This document shows, in pieces, positions 8,077 through 15,664 of a stretch of 64,000 nt of DNA. Both the position numbers and the translations under genes were made by a program. The notes under the pieces are model-generated. The model was given only the letters and a program-made list of their open reading frames with translations, had not been told where the DNA came from and did no database searches. Origin of the DNA: Chryseobacterium kimseyorum (lineage in GTDB: Bacteria; Bacteroidota; Bacteroidia; Flavobacteriales; Weeksellaceae); the NCBI RefSeq assembly GCF_025971945.1, contig NZ_JAPDHW010000007.1, forward strand, positions 62,001 through 126,000, read 5' to 3'. How positions within the stretch are numbered: position 1 is the first letter of the stretch; each line of letters opens with the position of its first letter.

Positions 8077-9033
8077 ATGAGAATGAAGAAGATTTTCTGT
8101 TTTTTTGCCATTTCCTTTCTGTTGACGTCGTGTGTTTCTAAAAAGAATCAGATGATTAAACAGAATATTCTTACGTTGAAAGACAGCTACTGTAAAGCAC
8201 CTTTTCAGTATAATTACAACAATAAAATTCCATCCTACAATGCAGATTCAATTCTGCAAGCTAATCAGAAGCTGAAAAATGTATTTTCAGACCAGAGTAT
8301 TTTGGTTTTAAATGCATTAGATAATCTGGATGAGGTGAATGAAATTATGGAACTTAAAAAAGATTCATCCTTAAATTCGCAGGTGAAAGTTCTTCAGCTG
8401 AAAATGAAAATCAACAGCAAAATTACCATTGCACTTACAGAACTGGATGCTGTAGCGGCTGAGTTTGACTGTGAAGGGGAACGTGTTGCACAAATAGGAA
8501 GTTATGTCAACAATCTGAATGACTCACGGAATAACCGTTTGATTTTATATTCAATCGTTGCTGGTGCCGCCGCGTCTGTGGCCGGTGGTATCGTGAAAAA
8601 CGAGGGTTGGAGCAATGCTATCGACATTAGCGGTGGTGCTTTGGGAGCAGGTTTTGGATTGGCAACCTTAAATCCGAAAGGTAAAAAAGTGGAATTTATT
8701 CATCAGAGAAATCTTCTGAGAGATGTTTGGAATGAAAAACTGGAATCTCCGAATTTTCCGCCATTTATTTGGTATATGTACACCGAAAAAAAGTTTTCCA
8801 ACAGACAGGATCACTCGATTGTAAAAAATATGAAACACCGCTGGCTGCATTATCAGTTTGATGACGAGCAGACAAAAGCAGATCAGTCTGTGATTTTCAG
8901 TGATGGCGGATTTTACCGAGCCGGAGATTTAGAAAACCGCGCTGCAATGCTCAATCAGATGCAGTCTGCCACAAGAACAATTAATCAGACGATCAATTAT
9001 CTGCTTTTAGATTTAGATAAATTGATTTTGTGA
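8077..9033 (+). CDS. Lipoprotein of unknown function
   Basis: 318 residues from ATG 8077, or 316 from the next ATG at 8083. The N-terminus is a lipoprotein signal with lipobox LLTSC, giving a mature lipidated cysteine at about residue 19. A helical domain follows (to about 145), then a small-residue-rich hydrophobic segment IVAGAAASVAGGIV (about 161-175) that could cross or dip into a membrane, then a soluble C-terminal domain containing WLHYQF. I do not recognise the family. It should sit in the envelope. The 27-bp gap to the XRE gene could allow cotranscription, although that gene seems to have its own promoter. Confidence 0.75.
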   Translation: MRMKKIFCFFAISFLLTSCVSKKNQMIKQNILTLKDSYCKAPFQYNYNNKIPSYNADSILQANQKLKNVFSDQSILVLNALDNLDEVNEIMELKKDSSLNSQVKVLQLKMKINSKITIALTELDAVAAEFDCEGERVAQIGSYVNNLNDSRNNRLILYSIVAGAAASVAGGIVKNEGWSNAIDISGGALGAGFGLATLNPKGKKVEFIHQRNLLRDVWNEKLESPNFPPFIWYMYTEKKFSNRQDHSIVKNMKHRWLHYQFDDEQTKADQSVIFSDGGFYRAGDLENRAAMLNQMQSATRTINQTINYLLLDLDKLIL

Positions 9034-9052
9034 TTCTGAATCTTTAAATTTG
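9022..9052 (+). promoter_or_regulatory. Promoter immediately before the XRE regulator
   Basis: TTG (9022-9024), 20 bp, then TAAATTTG (9045-9052) matches the Bacteroidota consensus. The box ends 8 nt before the ATG at 9061, so the transcript would be almost leaderless. Part of the promoter lies within the end of the lipoprotein gene. Confidence 0.55.
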
Positions 9053-9060
9053 CTTCTGCA

Positions 9061-9633
9061 ATGTCAGAGTTAAAAAAAATCCGAGAAGCGAAATATCTTA
9101 CACAGGAAGAATTAGCAGAGAAATCAGGAATTTCTGTGAGAACGATTCAGCGTATTGAAGCTGGAACAGAGCCGAAAGGGTATACATTGAAAACTCTGGC
9201 CGCAACTCTTGATGTTTCCGAAAAAAAATTATTGATATCAGAAATTTTAAATGAAGAAATTAAGGTTGAAGAACCGATTCTAATTATTGAGAAAGAGGTG
9301 ACTTTTAATTCTAATTTAGTCAAAATGATTAATCTTTCCTCACTGCCTCTTGCATGGTTTCCTGTTGCCAATTTTCTACCGCCGGTATTGATAATGCTTT
9401 TTACAAAAGAGAAATCACAGATCGTAAAACAGATTATTTCGCTTCAGATATTCTTAGCAATCATTTCACCGATTGTTTTTATGCTGATTGCTTTTCTAAA
9501 GTTAGGTTCAGCGTCTGTTATGATGACCATGATTTGTCTCGCACTCGCAAATGTGTATATTATTTTGAGAAACGCATACGAAATCGATAAGAAACGGGCA
9601 CTTTATTATAAGCTGAATTTCAATATGATATAA
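9061..9633 (+). CDS. XRE-family helix-turn-helix regulator with membrane anchor
   Basis: 190 residues. The N-terminal 65 residues are a Cro/CI-type HTH: LTQEELAEKSGISVRTIQRIEAG split as LTQEELAEKSG (helix 2) and ISVRTIQRIEAG (recognition helix). After a charged linker, three hydrophobic helices follow at about 95-120, 124-148 and 152-172, so the protein is probably anchored in the inner membrane with the DNA-binding domain in the cytoplasm. This architecture occurs in Flavobacteriia but its signals are not defined. Targets are unknown; the promoter overlapping the previous gene and the serine hydrolase downstream (86 bp) are candidates. Confidence 0.85.
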   Translation: MSELKKIREAKYLTQEELAEKSGISVRTIQRIEAGTEPKGYTLKTLAATLDVSEKKLLISEILNEEIKVEEPILIIEKEVTFNSNLVKMINLSSLPLAWFPVANFLPPVLIMLFTKEKSQIVKQIISLQIFLAIISPIVFMLIAFLKLGSASVMMTMICLALANVYIILRNAYEIDKKRALYYKLNFNMI

Positions 9634-9719
9634 ACCTCAAAGTTAAATGTCGGGTTTTTGTCGGGCTCTTTTTTTTAATTAAATTTAAAAAATTCTGAAT
9701 CTTTGTCAAAAATTAATCA

Positions 9720-11186
9720 ATGACAAAAAAGCTCAGAATCAGCGTTTATTTATTCATTCTTTTTATCACAAATTTACAGGCGCAGATTGCGAAAAACTCA
9801 GCACTTTTTTTAGAATTAAAAAAGCAGGACAGTCTTTTTTTCGAGCGTGGTTTTAATAATTGCGACATCGCTTATCTCGAAAAAACAATGGATGAAAATC
9901 TGAAATTTTATCACGATAACGGTGGTTTTCAGGACAAAAAATTGTTCATAGAAAGAACGAAGCAAAACATCTGCGGAAACCCAAATCAGAAACCGATTCG
10001 TAAAGTGATTGAAAGCAGTCTGGAAGTTTTTCCTCTGTATGATAACGGCGAATTGTACGGTGCTATTCAAACTGGAGAACATCAGTTTTATATCCGCGAA
10101 AAGAATAAAAAAGATGTGTTGGGCGGTCAGGCAAAATTCACATCAGTCTGGACAAAAAAAGATGGAAATTGGATGATGAGTGATGTTCTCAGTTATGATC
10201 ATGGGAGTCCGGGTCAGTCAGAACTGACAGATAATCTTCAGCAGTTAATGAAAGAAAATAATATTCCAACTTTGGGACTTGGTATTATTGAAGACGGAAA
10301 ATTAAAGGAGATCAAGGTTTACGGAACACTGGACGGGAAAATTACTGCGCCTTACAATAGTCTTTTCAATGTAGCATCTTTAACAAAGCCTGTAACTGCA
10401 ATGACCGTTTTACGTTTGGTAAGCCTTGGTAAATTGAATCTTGATGAACCACTTTACAAATATTTTACAGACCCTGATATTGCAAAAGACCCGAGACATA
10501 AAAAATTAACTGCGAGAATGATTTTAAGTCATCAGACAGGTTTTCCAAATTGGAGATGGCAGAAAGCCGACAAAAAACTAAGTTTTGATTTTGATCCCGG
10601 AACTAAATACCAGTATTCCGGTGAAGGATATGAATATTTGAGAAAGGCGGTTGAGAAAAAATTTAATAAAAGTCTTGAAGTATTAACTGAAGAAATGATT
10701 TTTAAACCCTTAAAGATGACCGACACAGGTTATATTTGGAATGAGAAAAAGCAGGCCGGCAGAATTGTGATCGGTTACGACAGAGACGGAAAACCATATG
10801 ATACCGTAAAAAATATAAGCGCAAACGCAGCTGATGATTTGACGACTTCTGTGGAAGATTTCAGCCAGTTTTTGGTTTCTGTAATGAATAATGATTTACT
10901 TTCAAAAACAGTTTTCGAAGAAATGAAAACAAAACAATTGATGACCAAAGAAAATAAATATTTCGGACTTGGTTTTGAGATTTATTATTTGGGAAATAAC
11001 AGGATTGCGCTATCCCACGGCGGTTCTGATACAGGAGTTAATACGATTTTCATTATTCTGCCTGAAACCAAACAGGGATTGGTAATTTTTACTAACGTTG
11101 ACGACGGATACAAAATCTATGAACCTATTATCAATCATTATTTAGGAGATCTAGGAAAAAAGATTGTAGCGATAGAAACGAAATAA
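9720..11186 (+). CDS. Secreted DUF4440 - class C beta-lactamase-like serine hydrolase fusion
   Basis: 488 residues. A signal peptide (about 1-22, ending in LQA) is followed by an NTF2-like DUF4440 domain (about 28-160, with WTKKDGNWMMSDV typical of its last strand). The second half (about 170-480) is a penicillin-binding/beta-lactamase class C fold: S220-L-T-K223 is the S-x-x-K catalytic pair, Y299-S-G replaces the usual Y-x-N, and H433-G-G is the third motif. Such enzymes are esterases, peptidases or beta-lactamases; activity against antibiotics cannot be claimed. Predicted periplasmic. AATCTTTG 8 bp upstream of the start region resembles a -7 box with one mismatch. Confidence 0.87.
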   Translation: MTKKLRISVYLFILFITNLQAQIAKNSALFLELKKQDSLFFERGFNNCDIAYLEKTMDENLKFYHDNGGFQDKKLFIERTKQNICGNPNQKPIRKVIESSLEVFPLYDNGELYGAIQTGEHQFYIREKNKKDVLGGQAKFTSVWTKKDGNWMMSDVLSYDHGSPGQSELTDNLQQLMKENNIPTLGLGIIEDGKLKEIKVYGTLDGKITAPYNSLFNVASLTKPVTAMTVLRLVSLGKLNLDEPLYKYFTDPDIAKDPRHKKLTARMILSHQTGFPNWRWQKADKKLSFDFDPGTKYQYSGEGYEYLRKAVEKKFNKSLEVLTEEMIFKPLKMTDTGYIWNEKKQAGRIVIGYDRDGKPYDTVKNISANAADDLTTSVEDFSQFLVSVMNNDLLSKTVFEEMKTKQLMTKENKYFGLGFEIYYLGNNRIALSHGGSDTGVNTIFIILPETKQGLVIFTNVDDGYKIYEPIINHYLGDLGKKIVAIETK

Positions 11187-11222
11187 CCAATTGCAAATTC
11201 ATTATAATTAAATAATTTTAAA

Positions 11223-11241
11223 TGTAATTAATTTTGTTACA
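11223..11241 (+). promoter_or_regulatory. Putative Rrf2 operator TGTAA-N9-TTACA (promoter of the rrf2-type gene)
   Basis: TGTAA (11223-11227) and TTACA (11237-11241) form a 19-bp inverted repeat with a 9-bp spacer. It overlaps the -33 region of the promoter at 11233. The same arms and spacing recur at 11701-11719 before the next gene. Binding by the regulator is an inference. Confidence 0.6.
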
Positions 11242-11262
11242 ATTAAAATTTTACTACCTTTG
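11233..11262 (+). promoter_or_regulatory. Promoter of the Rrf2-family regulator
   Basis: TTTG (11233-11236), 18 bp, TACCTTTG (11255-11262): a full Bacteroidota-type promoter. It places transcription start just before the ATG at 11273 and excludes the longer ORF start at 11234. Confidence 0.75.
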
Positions 11263-11272
11263 TCTCATTATT

Positions 11273-11683
11273 ATGAGCAATACAAGATTCGCTACGGCAA
11301 TACACATTATGACTTTATTGGCAAAAGTTCCTCAGGAGTGGCTTACTTCTGACTGGATTGCCGGAAGCATTAATGTAAATCCTGTAATTGTCCGTAAAGA
11401 ATTAAGCGAACTGCGTGAAGCCGGATTAATTACAAGCCGATTAGGGAAAGAGGGTGGTACTCAGCTTGCAAAAAGTGCCGATGATATTAAAATTTCTGAA
11501 ATCTATGCAGCTGTGAAAAACAATGAAGTGTTAGGCAGGAAAAATCAGAAGCCCAATCCGGCCTGTCCCATAGGAAAGGATATTAACAATCACCTTTGCA
11601 TGCTTTTTGATCAGACAGAACAGTTGGTCAGAGGTTTTTTAGGAGATAAGTCTCTTCAGGAATTTACCAATCAATTTGAGTAA
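11273..11683 (+). CDS. Rrf2-family transcriptional regulator
   Basis: 136 residues from ATG 11273 (the ORF extends to 11234 but that would start inside the promoter). MSNTRFATAIHIMTLLA and the winged-helix segment with NVNPVIVRKELSELREAGLI are typical Rrf2. After the wing, GKEGGTQLAK matches the G-x-x-GG-x-x-LA hallmark. Only two cysteines are present (ACPIG and HLCML), not the three-cysteine cluster of Fe-S Rrf2 members, so it resembles the YwnA-type subgroup. It probably represses itself and the downstream oxidoreductase through TGTAA-N9-TTACA sites. The pairing of an Rrf2 gene with an NAD(P)H-binding protein is seen in other bacteria, e.g. ywnA-ywnB of Bacillus. Confidence 0.9.
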   Translation: MSNTRFATAIHIMTLLAKVPQEWLTSDWIAGSINVNPVIVRKELSELREAGLITSRLGKEGGTQLAKSADDIKISEIYAAVKNNEVLGRKNQKPNPACPIGKDINNHLCMLFDQTEQLVRGFLGDKSLQEFTNQFE

Positions 11684-11700
11684 AATTTTTTGGTTTAAAA

Positions 11701-11719
11701 TGTAATAAAAGTTATTACA
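11701..11719 (+). promoter_or_regulatory. Putative Rrf2 operator upstream of the oxidoreductase
   Basis: TGTAATAA (11701-11708) and TTATTACA (11712-11719) form a perfect 8-bp inverted repeat around AAG; it contains TGTAA-N9-TTACA like the site at 11223. A TAATTTTG -7 box starts 2 bp downstream (11722-11729), so a bound protein would cover the promoter. Confidence 0.65.
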
Positions 11720-11785
11720 TTTAATTTTGAGTGTGAAAAATAAATGGGAAAGAATCGTAAACTTCTTTAAATAAAAAATAAAAAT

Positions 11786-12439
11786 ATGAGCAAAAAAGTA
11801 GCAGTAATCGGAGCCACAGGATTTGTGGGAACGCAGGTTGTAAAAGAATTGGAAAGCAGAGGATATTCTGTAGACGCGATCGTAAGAGATATTTCGAAAG
11901 TTGAACAGAAAGAAAATGTCGTTGCCAAAAGTATTGATATAAATAACATTGATGAACTTGCTGAAGGTCTGAAGGGAAATGATGCCGTCATCAACACATT
12001 CAATGCAGGCTGGACAAATCCAAATCTTTATAACGACTTTCTGAACGGAAGTAAAAACATCGAAAAAGCAGTTGAAAAGTCGGGTGTTCAAAGATTTATC
12101 ACTGTGGGTGGGGCAGGAAGTCTGTTCATCGACGGAAAGCAATTGGTTGACGGTCCGGATTTCCCAGCCGATATCAAACCGGGTGCAACTGCTGCAAGAG
12201 ATTATCTAAATGAGATTAAGAAAAACGAAATTCTGGACTGGACGTTTTTCAGCCCTGCTATCGAGATGCATCCAGGAACGGCAGGAATCAGAACCGGAAA
12301 ATACAGAACGTCTCTGGAATCACCTGTTTTCGATGAAAATGGAAGAAGTATTTTATCTGTGGAAGATGTTGCGGTTGCATTGGTTGATGAACTGGAACAG
12401 AATAACCACATCCGTGAACGTTTTACGGCAGCTTATTAA
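11786..12439 (+). CDS. NAD(P)H-binding oxidoreductase (atypical SDR, YwnB-like)
   Basis: 217 residues. The N-terminal VAVIGATGFVGTQVV (about 5-19) is the GxxGxxG Rossmann motif of atypical short-chain dehydrogenases / NmrA-like NAD(P)H-binding proteins. VGGAGSLF (about 110) and WTFFSPAIEMHPG (about 152-164) are typical of the YwnB/BLVRB-like group. No Y-x-x-x-K catalytic pair is obvious, so it may be a redox sensor or a quinone/flavin-type reductase. Cytosolic. Its promoter carries the same palindrome as the adjacent Rrf2 gene, so it is the likely main target of that regulator. Confidence 0.85.
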   Translation: MSKKVAVIGATGFVGTQVVKELESRGYSVDAIVRDISKVEQKENVVAKSIDINNIDELAEGLKGNDAVINTFNAGWTNPNLYNDFLNGSKNIEKAVEKSGVQRFITVGGAGSLFIDGKQLVDGPDFPADIKPGATAARDYLNEIKKNEILDWTFFSPAIEMHPGTAGIRTGKYRTSLESPVFDENGRSILSVEDVAVALVDELEQNNHIRERFTAAY

Positions 12440-12514
12440 TTCGATTTTGTTTAAAAAGCCTCCACAAATATTCCTAATAAATTATCAGATAAAATACGAT
12501 CATAAATTGTAAAA

Positions 12515-12553
12515 AACAGTATCGGCGGCCCCCTTGGGGCCGCCGATACTGTT
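12515..12553 (-). terminator. Very strong GC-rich terminator hairpin between convergent genes
   Basis: An 18-bp perfect stem (12515-12532 with 12536-12553) around a CTT loop, containing CGGCGGCCCC, unusually GC-rich for this DNA. The T-run lies on the minus-strand side (AAAAAA at 12511-12516 on plus), so it mainly ends transcription of the M23 peptidase; it also follows the oxidoreductase. Confidence 0.9.
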
Positions 12554-12572
12554 CAATCTGAAAACCAGAAAT

Positions 12573-13601
12573 TTATAAATTCATAAACAGCTTCGGATTC
12601 ACCGGAGTATTGTTTTTGTGTACTTCATAATGCAGATGCGGTCCCGTAGAACGTCCTGAATTTCCGGATTTCGCAATAACCTGTCCCACTTTTACCTTAT
12701 CATTTGCTTTGGCTACCAACTGCGATAAATGTCCATAAAGTGTTGCCAGTCCATTTCCGTGAGAAACGATCACACAGTTTCCGTAACCTCCTTTCTGACC
12801 CGAAAAAATAACCGTTCCGGCAGCGGTAGCAATCACATCTGACCCGAAAGGAACAGCAATGTCTAAACCTTTGTGAAACTGCATTTGATCAGCTTCTGCA
12901 GGTGGATTGTTTTTTTCTGGTGCTCTTGCTGCAGTTGTAGAAGCAGTATTTGCTGATGAAGTTGTGGGTGCAGCCGCTACAGCTTCTGTTTTCGCTTTTG
13001 GCGTCACCATTACTTTTACTTCGCGCTTATTTCCATAGCTGTCCGTCAGTTCAATGGTCTTCTCGTAAGGCTCAGCTTTTACTTCAGTTTTTGCAGTGGC
13101 TGTAGTAGCGACCACATTCGTTTTTGATTCTCCGGTTGGTTTTACCGATGCAAAAACCGTTTTAAATGGAATTGGATTTTTTCTGATCCCGAAGTTCGAT
13201 GAAATATAACCTTCACTTGGCATTCCCAAAGGAACCTGCATCAGCTTTTTCTGTAGATCCATGAGATATTGACTGTATCGGTTGGATTGTTTTGCCAGAT
13301 AAATTGAGTTTGAGATACTGTCACTATCAAGAACCATCAGTTTTTCGTTCTTAATGTCTTTAGATTTTAAAAATGAGTTCAGCTGTCCTACTGTTTGATC
13401 CACTAAGTTGAGGTCTGTCTTCATTTTCAGGTAATCTACGCTGTCTTTTTCGGTGTTTATTTTCACCAGATTGACTTCGTAATTTTTATCGTCTTTCTTT
13501 GAAAAAAGGTTGGCGATAAAAATACTTTGTGCAAAAACAATAAGTAAAAGTCCTGCAATTAAGATGTTTACCTTTTTTTTGCTTCTTAAAAATTTCTTCA
13601 T
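12573..13601 (-). CDS. M23-family metallopeptidase with a split catalytic domain
   Basis: 342 residues. A membrane anchor (about 11-31) is followed by a helical region and then an M23/LytM domain. ISSNFGIRKNPIPFK (133-147) is the domain start; HKGLDIA with zinc ligands H243 and D247, and PHLHYEV with H322 and H324, complete the active site. M23 domains normally run directly from the GxR segment to HxGxD; here about 95 residues rich in Ala, Thr and Lys (about 148-241) intervene. Predicted to face the periplasm and cut peptidoglycan cross-links. TAAATTTG (plus 13640-13647, minus strand) is a -7 box 38 nt upstream. Monocistronic. Confidence 0.9.
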   Translation of the reverse strand: MKKFLRSKKKVNILIAGLLLIVFAQSIFIANLFSKKDDKNYEVNLVKINTEKDSVDYLKMKTDLNLVDQTVGQLNSFLKSKDIKNEKLMVLDSDSISNSIYLAKQSNRYSQYLMDLQKKLMQVPLGMPSEGYISSNFGIRKNPIPFKTVFASVKPTGESKTNVVATTATAKTEVKAEPYEKTIELTDSYGNKREVKVMVTPKAKTEAVAAAPTTSSANTASTTAARAPEKNNPPAEADQMQFHKGLDIAVPFGSDVIATAAGTVIFSGQKGGYGNCVIVSHGNGLATLYGHLSQLVAKANDKVKVGQVIAKSGNSGRSTGPHLHYEVHKNNTPVNPKLFMNL

Positions 13602-13824
13602 TTTCTCTTTCTTAGAATTTAAAAACCGTTTTAAGGGTGCAAATTTAATTAAAAATAATTTTTAAGCGATATCTTTAATTTAAATTTATGATAATCTCTA
13701 TTTAACGGATTTTTAATCATTTAATTGTGTCGCAGTGTTAAATTTTTCAAAAAAGATCGTTTATCATCCCAATAAACTTTCAGTATTTCTTTGTTTTAAT
13801 ATATTTGCAGTTCACACTTGAATT

Positions 13825-14865
13825 ATGGCGAAAAAGAAAACAATTTCAGAATCTGCAAACTCAAAAAAGGCTAAAAAAGACATTTCCGTAGGAGTTGTCG
13901 GCAGCGGAAGTTTTGCGACAGCGATTGTGAAAATGCTTGTTGAAAACTGTAAAACCGTACACTGGTGCGTTAGAAGTGAGTTTGTAAAAGGTGCAATCGA
14001 ACTTCGCGGTCACAACCCGACGTATCTTACAGCAGTAAACTTCAATCTTAAAAATTTAAAACTGACCACAGATATCAACGAATTGGTTTTAGCCTGTGAC
14101 GTAGTGGTCCTGGCAACTCCGTCTATTTATCTGTCAGATACGATGGAGAAAATGACTTGCGAGTACAGAGACAAAATTTTCGTTTCAGCAATCAAGGGGA
14201 TTATTCCTAAGGTTAATGATGTGGTTGCGCATTATCTGAAAGAGGAATTCCAGATCGGTTTCAGAAATCAGGCAGTCATTGCGGGTCCGTGTCACGCAGA
14301 GGAAGTTGCGATGGAAAGACTTTCTTACCTCACCGTTGCGACGGTAGAAGATGAAACTTCTGATAAACTGGTAGGAATATTCAATTCAGATTTTATCAAA
14401 GTCAATTCAAGTAAAGATATTTTAGGAAATGAGTACAGTGCGATTCTGAAAAATATTTTCGCGATCGGTGCTGGGATTGCAAGCGGTTTAGGATATGGAG
14501 ATAACTTTACAGCAGTATTCGTATCTAATGCCATCCGTGAGATGGAGACATTCTTAGAAGCTATTTATGAGGCTCCTAGAGATGTGAATGAAAGTGCTTA
14601 TTTGGGAGATTTACTTGTAACTGCCTATTCACTGTTCTCCAGAAACAGAAACTTAGGAAATCTGATTGGAAAAGGTTACACCGTGAAATCGGCTATTCAG
14701 TCGATGAACATGGTTGCTGAAGGGTATTATGCGGCAGATTCCATTTACAAAACAGCAAGACAGAAAAATCTTGAACTACCAATTATTGACACGATTTATG
14801 CGATTCTGTATGAAGGTAAAAATGCCGAGAAACAGTTCAAGAAACTGACTGCAAAATTGAACTAA
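13825..14865 (+). CDS. gpsA: Glycerol-3-phosphate dehydrogenase [NAD(P)+]
   Basis: 346 residues, typical GpsA length. After a basic 20-residue extension comes the nucleotide-binding motif GVVGSGSFATA (about 23-33). The catalytic lysine lies in VSAIKGI, and AGPCHAEEVA is the family signature; KNIFAIGAGIASGLGYGDN contains the second catalytic lysine region. It reduces dihydroxyacetone phosphate to sn-glycerol-3-phosphate for phospholipid synthesis in the cytosol. TATATTTG (13800-13807) is a -7 box 17 nt before the ATG. Single gene, followed by a hairpin terminator at 14893. Confidence 0.95.
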   Translation: MAKKKTISESANSKKAKKDISVGVVGSGSFATAIVKMLVENCKTVHWCVRSEFVKGAIELRGHNPTYLTAVNFNLKNLKLTTDINELVLACDVVVLATPSIYLSDTMEKMTCEYRDKIFVSAIKGIIPKVNDVVAHYLKEEFQIGFRNQAVIAGPCHAEEVAMERLSYLTVATVEDETSDKLVGIFNSDFIKVNSSKDILGNEYSAILKNIFAIGAGIASGLGYGDNFTAVFVSNAIREMETFLEAIYEAPRDVNESAYLGDLLVTAYSLFSRNRNLGNLIGKGYTVKSAIQSMNMVAEGYYAADSIYKTARQKNLELPIIDTIYAILYEGKNAEKQFKKLTAKLN

Positions 14866-14892
14866 GAATATTTCAGATTAAATCAAAAATAG

Positions 14893-14923
14893 AACATCAG
14901 TATTTATTTGCTGGTGTTTTTTT
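14893..14923 (+). terminator. Intrinsic terminator after gpsA
   Basis: Stem AACATCAG (14893-14900) with CTGGTGTT (14911-14918), one G:T pair, then a T-run to 14923. Confidence 0.85.
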
Positions 14924-15664
14924 ATGGCAGCTTTTCCACCTGTAATTTATCCTGAGCTTGTCGAAGGGCTCCCGCTTTTTTGCCTCCGCTTTGCTCCGGC
15001 AAAAAGAGCTCCGTTCAAGTCGGGCTGCTGCAATTCGATGTGTAAGAGCGAAGGGAAAATTAAAGAAGTATGAAACAATAAGTAGAATGACACAAACATC
15101 CCGCTCCTACGGAGCTCATTACAATGTATATATCAGTTCCTACAAACATTTTTGCTTTAGTGGAGCCTCGGATTTAATTATTTTGACAACTGACAAATCC
15201 ATCATCGCTAAAAAACCTTACATTTCTTTACTGAGTTGATGCTTTAGTATAATTTCTTATACATAAGATTCAGAATTCTTATTTGGCTTTGCGAGAATTA
15301 AAACATTATAAAAATAAAAAATATTCAAAATCGTCTCTTGACCAATAAAAAAATCTGCAAAATCCGCTCAATTTGCGAGAAAAAAGACTCCCCAAAGTAT
15401 GTTTCCAATCTGTGAAAATCTGTGTAATCTGTGGGAAATCAATTCTTTTTTTTCCGGGTTATTAACTTACTTTATAATTGATGTTTTCACGGTAATCACT
15501 AAGGCAACATACACATCCAGATTTTCATGAAATTTTAATTGTAGAAAAAATAGCTTCATCCACAAGAGGATAAAATTTCAAAATAAAATCCACCGCATTA
15601 AAAAAATCATTAAACAATCATTTAATAAAAATCTTTTCCCGAAATTCGTAGTAAATTTAAAGGA
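14924..15664. other. Long intergenic region with degenerate repeats, no gene supported
   Basis: About 740 bp without a convincing gene. It contains the dispersed sequence CCTGAGCTTGTCGAAGG (14951-14967), a structured hairpin element (14973-15012), CCTACGGAGCTC near 15106, and three near-repeats of AATCTGTG with 10-bp period at 15407-15434. A 93-codon frame (14958-15239) runs through these repeats and is judged non-coding. No TAnnTTTG box close to mqo was identified. Confidence 0.6.
14973..15030. repeat. Structured dispersed element, copy 1
   Basis: Arms GCTTTTTTGCC (14974-14984) and GGCAAAAAGAGC (14998-15009) pair with one bulged A and one G:T pair around a 13-nt loop; GAGCTCC and a CCGTTCAAGTCGGGCTGC stretch follow. 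A related element with the same bulge is at 19666-19740. Confidence 0.55.

Noticed and set aside
9634..9719. Terminator between the XRE and serine hydrolase genes
   Set aside because: GTCGGGTTTTTGTCGGGC is a direct, not inverted, repeat followed by T residues, so no stem forms.
11234..11272. Longer N-terminus for the Rrf2 regulator
   Set aside because: It would begin inside the promoter -33 region; the family N-terminus starts at 11273.
14958..15239. 93-codon ORF after gpsA
   Set aside because: It runs through dispersed repeat sequence and a hairpin element, has no homology signs, odd composition and no promoter.
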